DNA of 64,000 nucleotides. It comes from Gonatopus flavifemur. Its lineage: Eukaryota; Arthropoda; Insecta; Hymenoptera; Dryinidae. The notes under the pieces are model-generated. The model did no database searches and was not told where the DNA came from. It saw only the letters and a list, made by a program, of their open reading frames with translations. Location of the stretch: positions 1 through 64,000 of the forward strand of contig JAFFJZ010000133.1 of assembly GCA_018340375.1 (NCBI GenBank), written 5' to 3'. Below, in pieces: positions 1 through 11,302 of the stretch (positions are counted from its first letter, which is position 1; every line of letters begins with the position of its first letter). The position numbers and the translations under genes were made by a program.

Positions 1-454
1 GAAGATTTTACGGCAAAAATACCTTACCTACTATTTTCGAGGTTGCTCTTTCGGTTTCTGAGGTCAAAATTACCTCCAAATGGCGGTGGAATACCGATAT
101 GGCCGATTTGAAATGAAACGTCGACAAAAAATTGGAGGATATTTGACTTTGTGATTTTTTCACGGGTTGAAAATGCACTCAAAATTATTCAAAACATCGA
201 CCAAGGGTGCGCAAAATATCTCAACTTTACGATAGAATTCTTTCCTAACCTCTCTCAATTTACCATATATTTACCATCATAACTCGCAATTCTGAGAATC
301 TAGAGAAAATTGACAGAACATATAATTTTATTCGTTCAGTATTCTTCAAGAGAAGTACCCGGAGGTTTTTGAGGTCGCTGACTACGGATCAAACATCAGA
401 TTTTCAAAATTCAAAATGACGGATCCAAGATGGCGGACCTGAGATGGTGGATGA
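1..454. other. No recognisable feature
   Basis: AT-rich sequence without a convincing reading frame, repeat or RNA gene. The short open frames here lack motifs and are not counted as genes. Confidence 0.5.
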
Positions 455-912
455 GAAGTCATCAAAAATGAGTTCCAAATGAATTCACATGAAATGACGT
501 CACAATCAAGGACTTGTAGGTTTACTATTCTGACGCCATTTTGATCTTTTTTTATGATTCCGAAATTACATTTGTTTGACTTACCTGTTCTACTTGGAAC
601 CTGTTGAACGCATGGCAAGGGCCATTACTGATGGATGTAATTATAAGGGCATCCCAAGCGTAATGATTTTGGAATGCCAAATAACTGCACAGGGAGGAAA
701 AATTTGCTGAGGCAGTGAATCGAGGTATTATGTATAGAATAGCAAATTTTTTCGCTAATCCAGCGAAAAATTTGCTATTTGAGTCCATCATCTTGCTCTT
801 CCAGCAATTCAGTAAGGGGTGGTGGCGAATTTTTAGCTGGTCAGCGAAAAAATATGCTATTCTGTACGTAATCCCTCGATCTGCTGCGTCAGCAAATTAT
901 CTTTCTTCGTGT
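455..912 (+). mobile_element. Composite repeat, copy 1 (inverted copy at 7263-7745)
   Basis: Two parts are joined. Positions 455-605 end in a terminus-like CCTGTTCTACTTGG. Positions about 689-912 form an imperfect hairpin of AGCAAATTTTTTCGCT-type words, bounded by CACAGGGAGGAAAAATTTG and a diverged inverse. The same two parts occur in the opposite orientation at 7263-7745, joined through the same ATAACTG junction, so the hairpin is most simply an element inserted into an older repeat that then spread as a composite. No coding sequence is supported. Confidence 0.6.
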
Positions 913-1000
913 GATGTACATAAATAGGTACTTTCTGAATCTTATAGTGAGAAATCCACCCTACCGAGCTGTCTAAGGAGTTATCACGAAGATCCAAGTT

Positions 1001-1213
1001 CACAGAAGAAAAAACATTCTTGTATCAAGCAAATATTGTTTTCGTTATATAAGAAACACGGATTGTCTCAGTTCAATGCATTTGCTTTGAATCAAACACA
1101 CGAAAAAACGAAATTCTTGATTCAAAGCAAATGGCATTGGACTGGGACAATTCGTGTTCCATGTATAACGAAAACAATATTTTCTTAATGCGAAGATGTT
1201 TTTTTTTCTGTGT
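1001..1213. mobile_element. Palindromic MITE-like element
   Basis: Arms of about 90 bp (1001-1092 and 1117-1213) are near-perfect reverse complements. Both start CACAGA(A/G)AAAAAACAT when read inward. The whole unit folds into one hairpin with a 25-base loop and has no coding capacity. Confidence 0.7.
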
Positions 1214-1517
1214 TCAATTACGGACGGATTCAGTGTTTTTTCTATTCATGTTTGTGATTTTTTTCTCTCAATTATGAAATTCATCAGTGACTTATCAGGA
1301 ACATTTTCGTTAAGGAAACGGACACTGACAGCTTCCTGAATCTTTCGGAAAAGTTTCCAAACACATTTATACATCGTAAACCAGCGGGCTCCGCCTGCTG
1401 GCTGCTTCGCTTCGCTCAGCAGTCCGATCCCCTTCAGAATTCGCTTGGCTCATTTTGAATAGATCCTAGCCCACATATGGTCGCTTTGCTCGCGTTTTGA
1501 ACAATTCAGATATCCGC

Positions 1518-1804
1518 CCAGGAAACACACGAAGAATTCTTTCTCAAAAGCAAGAATAGGCCTCTTCAGGAACTCTTTTCGAACTAATGAATTCATATAG
1601 AGCTCTGGAGGAGTTTTTTAATCTGTCGGACATTAACAAGTTCTTTGAGAGTACTCAAACAACACTTCTGATATTCTCAAAGAGCTTGTTGATTTCCGAC
1701 AGATTGAACTCCTCCAGAGCTCTATATGAATTCATTAGTTCGAAAAGAATTCTTGGAGAGTTCTATTCTTGCTCTTGAAAAAGAACTCTCCGTGTGTTAT
1801 CTGG
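1518..1804. mobile_element. Palindromic MITE-like element
   Basis: Long hairpin with arms 1518-1660 and 1672-1804. The ends are CCAGGAAACACACGAAGA and the inverse of CCCAGATAACACACGGAGA. The short ORF inside is part of the palindrome, not a gene. Confidence 0.75.
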
Positions 1805-2189
1805 GGGGAGGGGGGATACTCGTCGGTTTTTCCCTCAATTGAGAAACTTTGTAAATGTAATATTCAGAAAGCCTGGAACTTATTTCCTACCATCCTTTAT
1901 ACCATCCCCAAATGATTCAGAAACATGTACCTGGAGAACTGTAGAATTTCAACTGTCCTGGTAGAAATGGAGCCTGGAAGCGCGACGAAAGCGTAAACTC
2001 AGAGTAATTTAAGCGTAACAAGCGTAACGGAGGGTTATTAAGGCGTAGTTTAGAAATGAATCCGGATATTTTCAGGCTTCATTTGTTTCAATAGCTACTC
2101 CCTTCACTTTTGGATTCTAACTAGTGCGCAGTTGTCATAACGTCAACCAGCTCTTGAAGAGTCTTCGGATGCAGTGAAGCTCACACGGG

Positions 2190-3420
2190 AAGATCGGAAT
2201 TATCATTTTCTTCCAACATTGGAGCCCAGAATTTGATTCAGCACCCTGAAAAATCCCTAGAACCCGTGTTACAGAGAACAATATGAATTTGTTTATTAGA
2301 GCTAGAATCACTATATTCACGTGTGCCATCATCGATTCGCCATCTTCATTCCAGGATTGGACTCCAGATTCGGATTCAGCATCCTCGAAACCCCCAGTAC
2401 CCATGTTTGATATAAATCTGCCCACAAATACGAAATTGACTGAATTCACTTCCGCCATCTTGTATCCACCATCTTGAATTCGTTTTTCGACGTCAGATTT
2501 GAATTCATCACCCTCCAAAACCCGCAGGACACATGTTGCATATAAATCTGTCCACCAATGCGAAGTTGACTGAATTCACATCCGCTATCTTTGATCCGCC
2601 ATCATGAATTCGGGATTTGACCCCAGATTCGAATTCGGCACCCTCGAAAACCCCCAGAACCGATGTTGCATAAAAATCCATACATGGATGCAAAATCGAC
2701 TACGTTCACGTCCGCCATGTGGGATTCGTCTTTCGACGTCAGATTCGAATTTCTCACCCTTCAAAACCCCTAGGATCCATGTGTCATATAAATCTGTCCA
2801 CAAATGCGAAGTTGACTGAATTCACATCCGCTATCTTGGATTCGCTATCATGAATTCGGGATTTGACCCCAGATTCGAATTCGGCACCCTCGAAAACCCC
2901 CAAAACCGATGTTGCATAAAAATCCATACATGGATGCAAAATCGACTATATTCACGTCCGCCATCTGGGATTCGTCTCTCGACGTCAGATTCGAATTTCT
3001 CACCCTTCAAAACCCTTAGGACCCAAGTTTCACATCAATCTGTCCACAAATGGGAAAGTGACTAAATTCACGTCCGCCATCTGGGATTCGTCTTTCGACG
3101 TCAGATTCGAATTTCTCACCCCTCAAAACCCCTAGGATCCATGTTTCATATAAATCTGTCCACAAATGCGAAATTGACTAAATTCACGTTCGCCATCTTG
3201 CGTCTGCTATCATGAATTCGGGATTTGACCCCAGATTCGAATTCAACACACTAGAGAACCCCTAGAACCCACGTGTCATAGAAATCTGTCCAGAAATGTA
3301 AAGCTGACTAAATTTACGTCCGCCATCTTGGATCCACCATCTGGAATTCGTTTTTCGACGTCAGATTCGAATTCAGCACCCTCGGAAACCCCTAAGACCC
3401 ACGTTTCATAATAATTCTGA
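2190..3420. repeat. Tandem repeat, about 120-bp monomers with a 246-bp dimer
   Basis: About ten degenerate monomers each carry the string GACGTCAGATTCGAATT or GACCCCAGATTCGAATTC, then CACCCTCGAAAACCCC, then a block near ATAAATCTGTCCACAAATG. Two adjacent stretches starting at 2604 and 2850 are almost identical over more than 200 bp, giving a 246-bp higher-order period of two alternating monomer types. The left edge is the most degenerate. All ORFs here are by-products of the repeat. Confidence 0.8.
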
Positions 3421-3727
3421 TAAGGTTATGTGAAATAATCGACCGCAACAATTAAGTTGACATTAGTATTTATATGATAGAAAAAACACAAGAACCCGTT
3501 ATACTATTCATTTGATGCAAATAAGCGGCTGATTCCTTCTCGACATGTACAATGAATGTGACGCCGTGATACACACTATAAATCGTATATCGAAAACGTC
3601 CATCGATCGATTGCTCCTGACGTCACACTGTGCACGCGTGATTCAAATGTATGACAAATCTGCTTCAAATTCATCGATCTGAGCCAAGATAGCGAATATT
3701 CAAAGACTGCGGAGAAAATGAGGTATA
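3421..3727. other. Spacer without recognised feature
   Basis: Lies between the tandem repeat and the Tc1/mariner-family element. I see no gene, hairpin or repeat in it. Confidence 0.4.
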
Positions 3728-4177
3728 CAGGGTGGTCCATTTGAAGTGATATAGTCAAATATCTCGGAGACTCGTGGAGATGGGAGAAAATGTTCCGAAT
3801 GAAAAGTTTAGGGTTCCAAGGGGGAAGTATGATGCTGACCTTGAAAAATTCCTCAGAGGTCATTCTGAAGGTCATTCAGGGGTCAAGATGGTTTTTTTGA
3901 ATAGGACCCCCATTCTTTGATCGTGGCATGGGAGAGCTGGTTTCAAACCCTTTACGAAACACTGGTCATGGACCCCTTCCCGTCCCTTGGGGTACAAGGT
4001 AGGGACCGTCGAATTTATTGATGAACTACTCTTAGCGCTACCCAGGAACAACGACGTGGACGTCGTAGTTCTCTGTTCCCTCCGGTGTGCTTGATTATTG
4101 TGAGCCCCCTTGCCTCTCACATGTGGTGTGCTTGATTATTGTGAGTCTCCTTGCCTCTCACATGGTGCTTGATGCCG

Positions 4178-5350
4178 TTACAATAATTGCTCGGAGTTAT
4201 CTCCCTCTGCCTGGATACATGATCCCAGTCTCCGCCGGAAATTTGTAACCGTCTTCAGAAACACTGATCGCGGTATGTTGGCACAAACAGTGCGGATGCG
4301 ATCGATCATGTCCTTCCTCGTTGTTGGTTGGGCCTTGAATACTTCGTCCTTCAAAAATCCCCACAAGAAAAAGTCGGGAGATGTCAAGTCGGGTGAGCGT
4401 GGTGGCCTCGCAACTGGCCCACCTCGTCCAAGCCACTTTCCCGGGAAATGATGGTCAAGGTATTCTCTCACGATCAACGCGTAATGGGGTGGCGCTTCAT
4501 CTAGTTGGACCCACATCCTCTGCCTTGTTCGTAAATCCAGATCCTCAAGCAAGCCTGGTAAATGATCCGCCAGAAATTCCAGAAGCATGGGGCCGTTCAA
4601 AGTGCTGTTGAAAAAATGTGGACCCACTAAATAGCCATTGACGATCCCGCACCACACATTTACGCTCCAACGATGGTGGTTGTCGATTGCTCGATACCAA
4701 TGCGGATTAACATCTGACCAGTAATGAGAGTTGTGCCTATTCAAATGCCCAGTGCTCGGAAAAGATGCTTCGTCGGAGAACATTACATAGTCGAAGAATT
4801 GAGGATCGTCAACCAGCCTTGCTCGTGCCCAGGTGCGGAATTTAATTCGAAGTCTCATGTCGTTTGGAGTAAGAGCTTGAGTTAACGTGATGTGGTATGG
4901 TCGATACTTGACATGCTTCAAAATCCTCAAAACAGTAGTCCGGGGGGATGGGGGCCAAATCAACGAAACCGTTAGTTGGAAAGAATAAGACATCATACAT
5001 TACACATCTCTTCTGTTTCAACCAATGGTTTCGTTGATTCGGCCCCCATTCGTCCGGGGTATACCAGTTATTCGTGCCAACGATCTGCTACTAACATGAG
5101 GATTCAAGTGGATAAGTCTCAGTATGGTAAGGGCACGGATATCATTCTCATCGTACCGGTGATGTCTTAGATCCCGCTGCAATACTCCTCGTTGAGCTCA
5201 CAATTCGAGTGGACGGATGGTCGTGGGGTATGCGATGCGGCGATCGGGATACCGATCCCGGTAAACTCTTGCGGCTTCGTTGTAATTATTGTGACATGAG
5301 CCAAGCACAAGCATCATATCAATAATTTCAGAGGGCGGATAGTGATTCAT
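4178..5350 (-). pseudogene. Tc1/mariner-family transposase, DUF4817-like N-terminus, DD41D spacing, disrupted
   Basis: A DDE transposase for cut-and-paste movement. The frame starts at MNHYPPSEI (ATG at 5350). It has a helix-turn-helix N-terminus resembling the DUF4817 region (AARVYRDRYPDRR), a second DNA-binding stretch (RDLRHHRYDENDIRAL), then the catalytic core with FSDEASF, WVQLDEAPPH and RSPDLTSPDFFLWG. Forty-one residues lie between the second and third aspartates by my count. Two lesions sit in a single frame: TGA at 5200-5198, one C-to-T change from an arginine codon, and a 106-bp insertion at 4946-5051. Insertion plus duplicated target adds 114 bp, so the downstream frame is kept but stops are brought in. 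Without these it would be about 350 residues, a normal length. It is inactive as it stands. Confidence 0.8.
4938..5059. mobile_element. 106-bp palindromic MITE with 8-bp target duplication
   Basis: The insert at 4946-5051 has terminal inverted repeats G(G/A)ATGGGGGCC(A/G)AATC that extend about 25 bp. It is flanked by identical GTCCGGGG at 4938-4945 and 5052-5059. An 8-bp duplication fits hAT, P or Merlin-type transposition; the termini do not let me choose. It interrupts the transposase frame between the N-terminal DNA-binding part and the catalytic core. Confidence 0.85.
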
Positions 5351-5476
5351 TTCTTCGATTGAATCGAATGGAATAAATTGATAAATGTAGATGATTGAAT
5401 ATGCGAAGGAGGAGAACGATTGTGATGGTCTCAGTTTAGAACCAGTGTTTGAATGATCACGTATTTCCGTAATCAT

Positions 5477-5655
5477 CCAAATAACCAACCATAATAAACA
5501 GAAATTCGATGTCTCTGTTTGTTTATGTATTCTTGTTCATCGCTTTTCTCCGAAGATCGGGACTGATTTCAATGCAGATTAGAGTTAATTTCATTTGAAA
5601 AAAAAAAACGTAAACATAAACAAACGGGAACACTGAGTCTCTGCTTATTATGGTT
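5477..5655. repeat. Hairpin at the centre of the 3728-6448 element
   Basis: CCAACCATAATAAACAGA at the left is mirrored by TCTCTGCTTATTATGGTTGG at the right, with the flanking CATAAACAAACGG stretch also paired. This marks the symmetry centre of the head-to-head element. Confidence 0.6.
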
Positions 5656-6455
5656 GGCAGTAATGTGTACGATTTATTACGATTATTGCGTTTCAAGTCG
5701 AATGAATTATTCCATTTGATTCAATGAGGGTTATAAATGAGTATCGACTCTCGAAAATTGTTGAAAGATTGCTGGAAACATTGGAAGTATTGACCATACC
5801 ACATAACGTCGATTAGAATGCACATTCGAACGGATACAAAAATCCTTTGAGCTTCCAGAGAATTCACCAAAGAGAGTTACACTGTACAAAATTTCTCAGT
5901 AGATTTACCAGAAAAATTCTGAAGTTTTTTTTGTAAATGAGGGAGGAAATGATCGATCGCATCCGCACTGTTTGTGCCAACATACCAGGAACATGTATCC
6001 GGGTAGAGGGGGGTAACTTAGAGCAATTATTGTAACAGCATCAAGCACCCCTCATGTGAGAGGCAAGGGGACTCACGATAATCAAGCACTCTGGAGGGAA
6101 CAGAGAACTACCACGTCCACGTCGTTGTTCCTGGGTAGCGCTAAGAGTAGTTCATCAATAACTTCGACGGTCCATACCTTGCACCTCGATGGGGGGAAAG
6201 GGGTCCATGACCAGTGTTTCGTAAAGGGTTTGAAACCAGCTTTCTCATGCCATGATCAAAGGATAGGGGTCCCATCCAAAAAAACCATCTTGACCCCTAA
6301 ATGACCTTTAAAATGACCTCTGAGGGATTCTTCAAGGTCAGCATCATACTTCCCCCTTAGAACCCTAAACTTTTCATCTCGAACATTTTTCTCCATCTAC
6401 ACTAGTTCCCGAGATATTTGACTATATCACTTCAAATGGACCACTCTGTATATAC

Positions 6456-6726
6456 CCATACAATAAAAGTTGCTGTGCAATCGTTGCTCTCACGTTGTTC
6501 ATCGAGTTTTCGTTAAGTTGCTGGGAATTCGCTACGCATGCGATTGAGAGTTTCATGAAACCAAGCAACTTCCCAGCAATACGATAACAACTCAAGCTAA
6601 AATCCCAGATTCACAGTATATTGTTGCGCATTTGCCGACGCAACGTCCCTACAAATTGCTCTGAACTGTTGTTGAACGTTTCCAACAACTTGCTGTATAT
6701 CTGCTCAGCATTTTGCTGTTAGGGTA
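6456..6726. mobile_element. Word-built element with GTTGCTG repeats
   Basis: Bounded by CCCATACAATAAAAGTTGCTG and a loosely inverse CAGCATTTTGCTGTTAGGG. The interior repeats GTTGCT, AGCAAC and CAACAACTTGCTG in both orientations. No frame is supported and the boundaries are approximate. Confidence 0.4.
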
Positions 6727-7262
6727 TATGTATACAGCAGAGAAAATTTTCTCCGAGATCACCTATTTTTTCAGAAAAAAATTTTTGAACAATAGGAGGA
6801 CTTGTCCGATTGCAATAAAAAAAAAAATGGTCCCGAGGGATGGGTTCGAAGAAGGTCCTCTATAAATTTCATCCAATTTGGTCCACTTGGTCCAGAGTGA
6901 TCGCTGGCATTCAACTTCTAATGGGATTACTCAAATATTTTAGAAGATACGGTCAGAGCGTACGATGGCGGTTGCAATAGGCACTCCGTGCTGGTATACT
7001 ACGTATACCGATGAGTGCCTAAAAATGGAAGTTTCCCCCACATTCTGTGGTTATGAAAATTCCCCACGTCGGGGCCATTCATCTCTCCTATATTTCGAAG
7101 GGAATTCTCCGTTGGGAAGAAAATTCTTTCTTTCTAAAGGAAATTTTTCGCCAAATGAAGGAAAATTCACTCAGGATATAGGAGGGATAAATTTATCTCT
7201 CGTTGCACCATCAATGGTCCTGGACGTCCATAAGATGTTCATGTGCTCCTTGGGGTTGTACA
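6727..7262. other. Unassigned stretch with a motif-free open frame
   Basis: An open frame of about 130 codons (start near 6965, stop near 7357) crosses into the next repeat and shows no motif, signal peptide or domain I recognise. The part at 7040-7200 is rich in GGAAAATTTTC-like words in both orientations. I regard the frame as chance. Confidence 0.4.
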
Positions 7263-7745
7263 TACAGAGAAATAAGGATTCGCTACCACAGCGAAACCTG
7301 ATTTTGCTGAGTACCTTTTGCTGCAACAGCAAAATTTGTGCTGTGACCGCAATTTAATTCTTAACACAGCAATCTTGTTAGCTACGACAGCAATTGTTTC
7401 CGTTATAACAGCAAACAATTTTTGCTCCTCCAGCAAAATCTGTATACTATTCTATTGACTGTGATAGCGAATTTTTAGCTAGGTCAGCAAAAAAATTTGC
7501 TATTCTATATATAATACCTCGATTCGCTGCCTCAGCAAATTCTTCCTCTCTGTCCAGTTATCCGGCATTCAAAAATCATTACGATTGATTTTGAATTGAA
7601 GTAGAACAGGTAAGTCAAACAAATGTAATTTCGGAATTATAAAAAAAGACCAAAATGGCGTCAGAATAGTAAACCTACATGTCCTTGGTTGTGACGTCAT
7701 TTCATGTGAATTCATTTGGAACTTATTTTTGTCGGGATAGATCAT
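7263..7745 (-). mobile_element. Composite repeat, copy 2 (inverted relative to 455-912)
   Basis: Positions 7263-7558 carry ACAGAGAAATAAGGATTCGC at one end and the inverse GAATTTGCTGAGGCAGCG side at the other, and are filled with CAGCAAAATTTGCTG words. Positions 7600-7745 are the reverse complement of 455-605, sharing GTAGAACAGGTAAGTCAAAC. This copy lacks about 35 bp present in copy 1 near the CCTGTTCTAC terminus. Confidence 0.6.
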
Positions 7746-8020
7746 GATTAAATTTAAAAGATACATATATGAGAATGATTTCAAAAGCACATGATTTTGA
7801 TGGACCATTAAATTATTTCTGGATATGCAAAAAAATTGAACATTCCCCTCACATGATCGTCTGGAATGTTATTTGTCGTTGAAATTCATGTATTTTTTGG
7901 ACCAAAAATCTTAAGTCAAAATATAGTCATTGCTGATGAAAATTTTTATGGCGACTGATATGTGGTGGATTCCGATAAAAACGACATCAAGATAACGTTT
8001 TTTTACGAATGTGTACTACG
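7746..8020. other. No recognisable feature
   Basis: AT-rich spacer with no gene or repeat seen. Confidence 0.4.
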
Positions 8021-8043
8021 TATATATATATATATATATATAT
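8021..8043. repeat. (TA)n microsatellite
   Basis: Uninterrupted alternating TA of about 23 bp. Confidence 0.9.
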
Positions 8044-8543
8044 TCAGTTGTCAATCCAATCATCACATTTAGTGGCAACCAAACAAAAAAATCAAATCTC
8101 CGTTGATTCTAAAACTTCCCAGAGGTTATCCATCTTTCATCAAAAACTTGAAACAGTATTCGTGTTAGAGCAGCATGAGAGTATCAATCATGTGTAAGTG
8201 AACTATCTTCAGGTTATATTTGATTTTCATTGCATCATATTCATCAAAGAATTCCTGATTTCAAACATATCTGATGAATCGATACGTTTTGGAAACATCT
8301 TACAAACTTCATGACATATACTCTCTTCGGATTATTACGGTATGACGTTTTTGACTGTCAATTTGGTTAATCGGCGAGATTTAGTATTATTCGGTTGGTT
8401 TGATGTCAAGGGCAAATCTGAAATGAATGTTGACAGAAATTTTCGGTTAGGTATTGAACCGCTGTTATCATTTTCCATATCTTGCCAATTTTCGCGTGAT
8501 ATGCAACCAACTTCGGCGCGTTTGTCATTTCATACGTGGGATC

Positions 8544-9168
8544 CTATTCAACAGATACAAAAGAAAGTCATTTCTCCATTGAATTGTGACAAGTGATGAA
8601 AAATGGATATATTTTGAGAATCCTAAGCATCGGAAATCATGGGTGAATCCAGGCGATTCATCGACATTCATTGCAAGCTCAAATCGTTTTGGAAGGAAGA
8701 CAATGCTCTGTGTTTGTCGGGATCAGAAGGGTGTAATCTATCATGAGCTGCTAAAACCTGGGCGAGCCGTCAACACTGGTCGCTACTAACAGCAAATGAT
8801 CGACTTGAATCGTGCATTGCGTGAAAAACGACCGGAATGTGGAAAGAGGTAACAAAAAAGTCATCTCGCTCCACGATAATGCCCGATCGCACACACCAAA
8901 ACGGACCAGGGAAACAATCGAGGCGTTCAGTTGGGAGATGCTACCGCATGCGGCTTATTCTCCAGATTTGGCTCCGTCCGATTATCATCTATGCGCGTCA
9001 ATGGGACACGCTCTCGCTAGACAACGCTTCAATCCGTATGAAAATGTAGGAGGATGTCTCGATAACTGGTTCACTCCAAAAGAGGAACTGTTTTTTTGGC
9101 GTGGCAGCCATGAACTGCCGGAAAGGTGGGGAACATTTATAAAAAGCAATGGAGATTATTTCGAATAA
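8544..9168 (+). pseudogene. mariner transposase (mauritiana-type, DD34D), 5'-truncated
   Basis: The C-terminal two thirds of a mariner transposase. Recognisable blocks are VTSDEKWIYFENPKHRKSW, SLHDNARSH and AAYSPDLAPSDYHL, with 34 residues between the second and third catalytic aspartates, then WRGSHELPERW near the end. The pattern matches the Mos1/mauritiana subfamily. Breaks are TGA at 8580-8582, TAA at 8787-8789 and a frameshift near 8850; both stops are one C-to-T change from sense codons. The N-terminal DNA-binding half is absent: 8342-8540 shows no homology that I can see. The gene cannot be active. Confidence 0.85.
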
Positions 9169-9211
9169 AATGTTTTTCATCATTTTCAAACAAACATGTG
9201 GTTTTTACATA

Positions 9212-9241
9212 AAAATTCCGGTTTCATACTTCTACACCTGA
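9212..9241 (+). repeat. mariner right terminal inverted repeat
   Basis: Read inward it is TCAGGTGTAGAAGTATGAAA, close to the known Mos1-type terminus TCAGGTGTACAAGTATGAAA. A TA target dinucleotide follows at 9242-9243. No matching left terminus was found upstream, in keeping with 5' truncation. Confidence 0.8.
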
Positions 9242-9243
9242 TA

Positions 9244-9751
9244 CTCAAGTAGCACCAGAATATACTATGAACGTTTTTCGAATATTCGAGTTATGTCCCT
9301 GGTAGAAATATCATAAGTTTTTCCCCACAACTCGTGAGGCACTAGTGAGGGAGAACTAGTTAAGTAAAACTCGTGGATTACTGGTGAGTGATAAGTTCAA
9401 CTCAACTAACTATTTGGGTTATAATTAGACGGAACTTATGAGAATTTCACAAGATCTTCCACGTTATGCATACAGAAAAACACTTAACAAACGTTCAACC
9501 ATCACCAGCGAAATAAGTATTTCATATAACTTATCACAATTCTCATAAGGTTGATTTATGAACTATTCAGCATCATTTTTCTTTTCTACACAACACATCA
9601 TCATACACATCATTTGAGTATTATTCAAAGAGCATGAACTGGATGAATATGTGTTTCGTCATAATCTAATATAAGTTTCGACCAAGTACTCTTCTTTCGT
9701 CATTTCTTGATTAATACCCAAGCACATTCTTAGAACTTCTTGTGTTACTTG
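9244..9751. other. Possible CCCTGG element left end, otherwise unassigned
   Basis: CCCTGGTAG at 9297 looks like the left end of the word-built family described elsewhere, and ACTCGTGAG, ACTAGTTAAG and ACTGGTGAG words follow. No matching right end was found before the next palindrome, so this may be a decayed or truncated copy. Confidence 0.3.
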
Positions 9752-11302
9752 GGTATGCATAAAAAATCTGTTATTGAGTGCAAAATGAATTATTGAATCA
9801 GTCATCACTGTTGTAATATGTAAAAAATTGTAATTTGCTGATGTGGTGAAAATGAATTTTATTCAAATACACGACAATATCAACAGCAACAATATCAATA
9901 TCAATCAATATCAATATTGATTTAATCAATATTTCTCGGAAAAAAACTCACATTAAATTTCTCAAAACTCACATTTCTCAAAAAACTCACATTAATTTTG
10001 TAATAATATCAGTCATGAAGAACTCATTTGATAAAAAATATTCCAAGCGAATGTTTGAAATGAATTTCAAAAAGCTTGAATTATTTACTTGCAACGCGTT
10101 GGATGATTTTACTCTTCAAATTGAAGAGTATTCTTGAAGTGGAAATTTTCAAATTTGATGAAAAAGCCTTATTCTCTGAGTTGAATTCGTTGTTAGGGTG
10201 ATGATAAACTTGTGGGGAGAGTTTGAAAGTTAAGTGGAATCAATATTGATCAGGAAAGTCCAAATCGTGTGGCAAAAGTTAGAAAATCTGTCAACTTAGC
10301 TCACGGCACATGGGTATTCTATCAGCTTTTCTTTACTAAACGAAATCTAGGCAGGAGAAATGTATCAAAATTTAGTAAAATCAAGTTGGTACAGAGTAAG
10401 AGAGGACAGATATATTCGTTGAATTCAATTGGTTATTATAAAAATGTTGATAAATAAGGAAAGGCTATAGAAGAGCCAATGTGTCGTCTTTCAATATTTT
10501 TGTTCCAATAATGTTGTAACATGTTCCTACAAATAAATGTTATTATATTTAAGAAACAGGTTCAATACACATGTTTCCTCAACCTACTAGTGAAAAGATA
10601 CAAAAATGCACACAATACAAAATCATTGACCAAAAATATTGAGAGACGATAAATTGAGTCATACATAGCCTTTACGTATTTATCAACATTTTTATAATAA
10701 CCAATAAAATTCAATGGATATATCTGTCCTCTCTTACTCTGTGTCAACTTGATTTTACTAAATTTTGATACATTTCTCCTGCCTAGATTTCGTTTGGTGA
10801 AGAAAAGCTGATAGAATACCCACGTGCCGTAAGCTAAGTTGACAGATTTTCTAACTTTTGCCACACGATTTGGACTTTCCTGATCAATATTAATTCCACT
10901 TAACTTTCAAACTCTCCCCACAAGTTTATCATCACCCTAACAACGAATTCAACTCAGAGAATAAGGCTTTTTCATCAAATTTGAAAATTTCAACATGAAG
11001 AATACTCTTCAATTTGAAAAGTGAAACCATCCGTCGAACTGCAAGTGAATAATCCAAGTTTTTTGCAATCCATTTTGAACATTCTTTTGACATATTTTTG
11101 ATCAAATGAGTTCTTCATGACTCATATTTATTACAAAATTAACATGATCTCCGAGTTTTTGCCTAGAAGTACTGATGTAAGCATTTGAAGAAAATTCATT
11201 TCCACTGCATCAACAAATTACGATTTTTTGACATGTTACAATAGCTATGACCGATTTATTAATTCATTTTGCACTTACTAACAGATTTTTTGATACACAT
11301 TA
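9752..11302. repeat. 1.55-kb palindrome, unknown element
   Basis: Arms 9752-10504 and 10630-11302 are diverged reverse complements; the outer ends share AAAAAATCTGTTA. Each arm carries the same open stretch, reading KVRKSVNLA and GTWVFYQLFFTKRNLGRR, on the plus strand at 10269-10457 and on the minus strand at 10562-10864. I do not recognise this peptide. The left arm has an extra ATCAAT-rich block near 9880-9945. It could be a foldback element or an inverted duplication of a unique sequence. Confidence 0.65.

Larger units (their letters stand above)
3728..6448 (-). mobile_element. Tc1/mariner-family element with very long inverted ends
   Basis: The element begins CAGGGTGGTCCATTTGAAG and ends with its inverse (CTTCAAATGGACCACTCTG). 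It is flanked by TA on both sides (3726-3727, 6449-6450), the expected Tc1/mariner target duplication. The inverted ends are unusually long: the left 3728-4313 matches the right 5943-6448 and includes the 3' end of the transposase gene, with a deletion of about 70 bp on the right. Sequence around 5340-5480 and 5655-5760 is also inverted. The element is therefore best read as a head-to-head pair in which the right-hand copy lost its middle. Confidence 0.75.

Noticed and set aside
2135..3065. Several open frames of 60-130 codons on both strands
   Set aside because: They recur at the tandem-repeat period and have no motif, so they are repeat by-products.
4381..4611. Plus-strand frame opposite the transposase
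   Set aside because: It is antisense to the conserved catalytic core.
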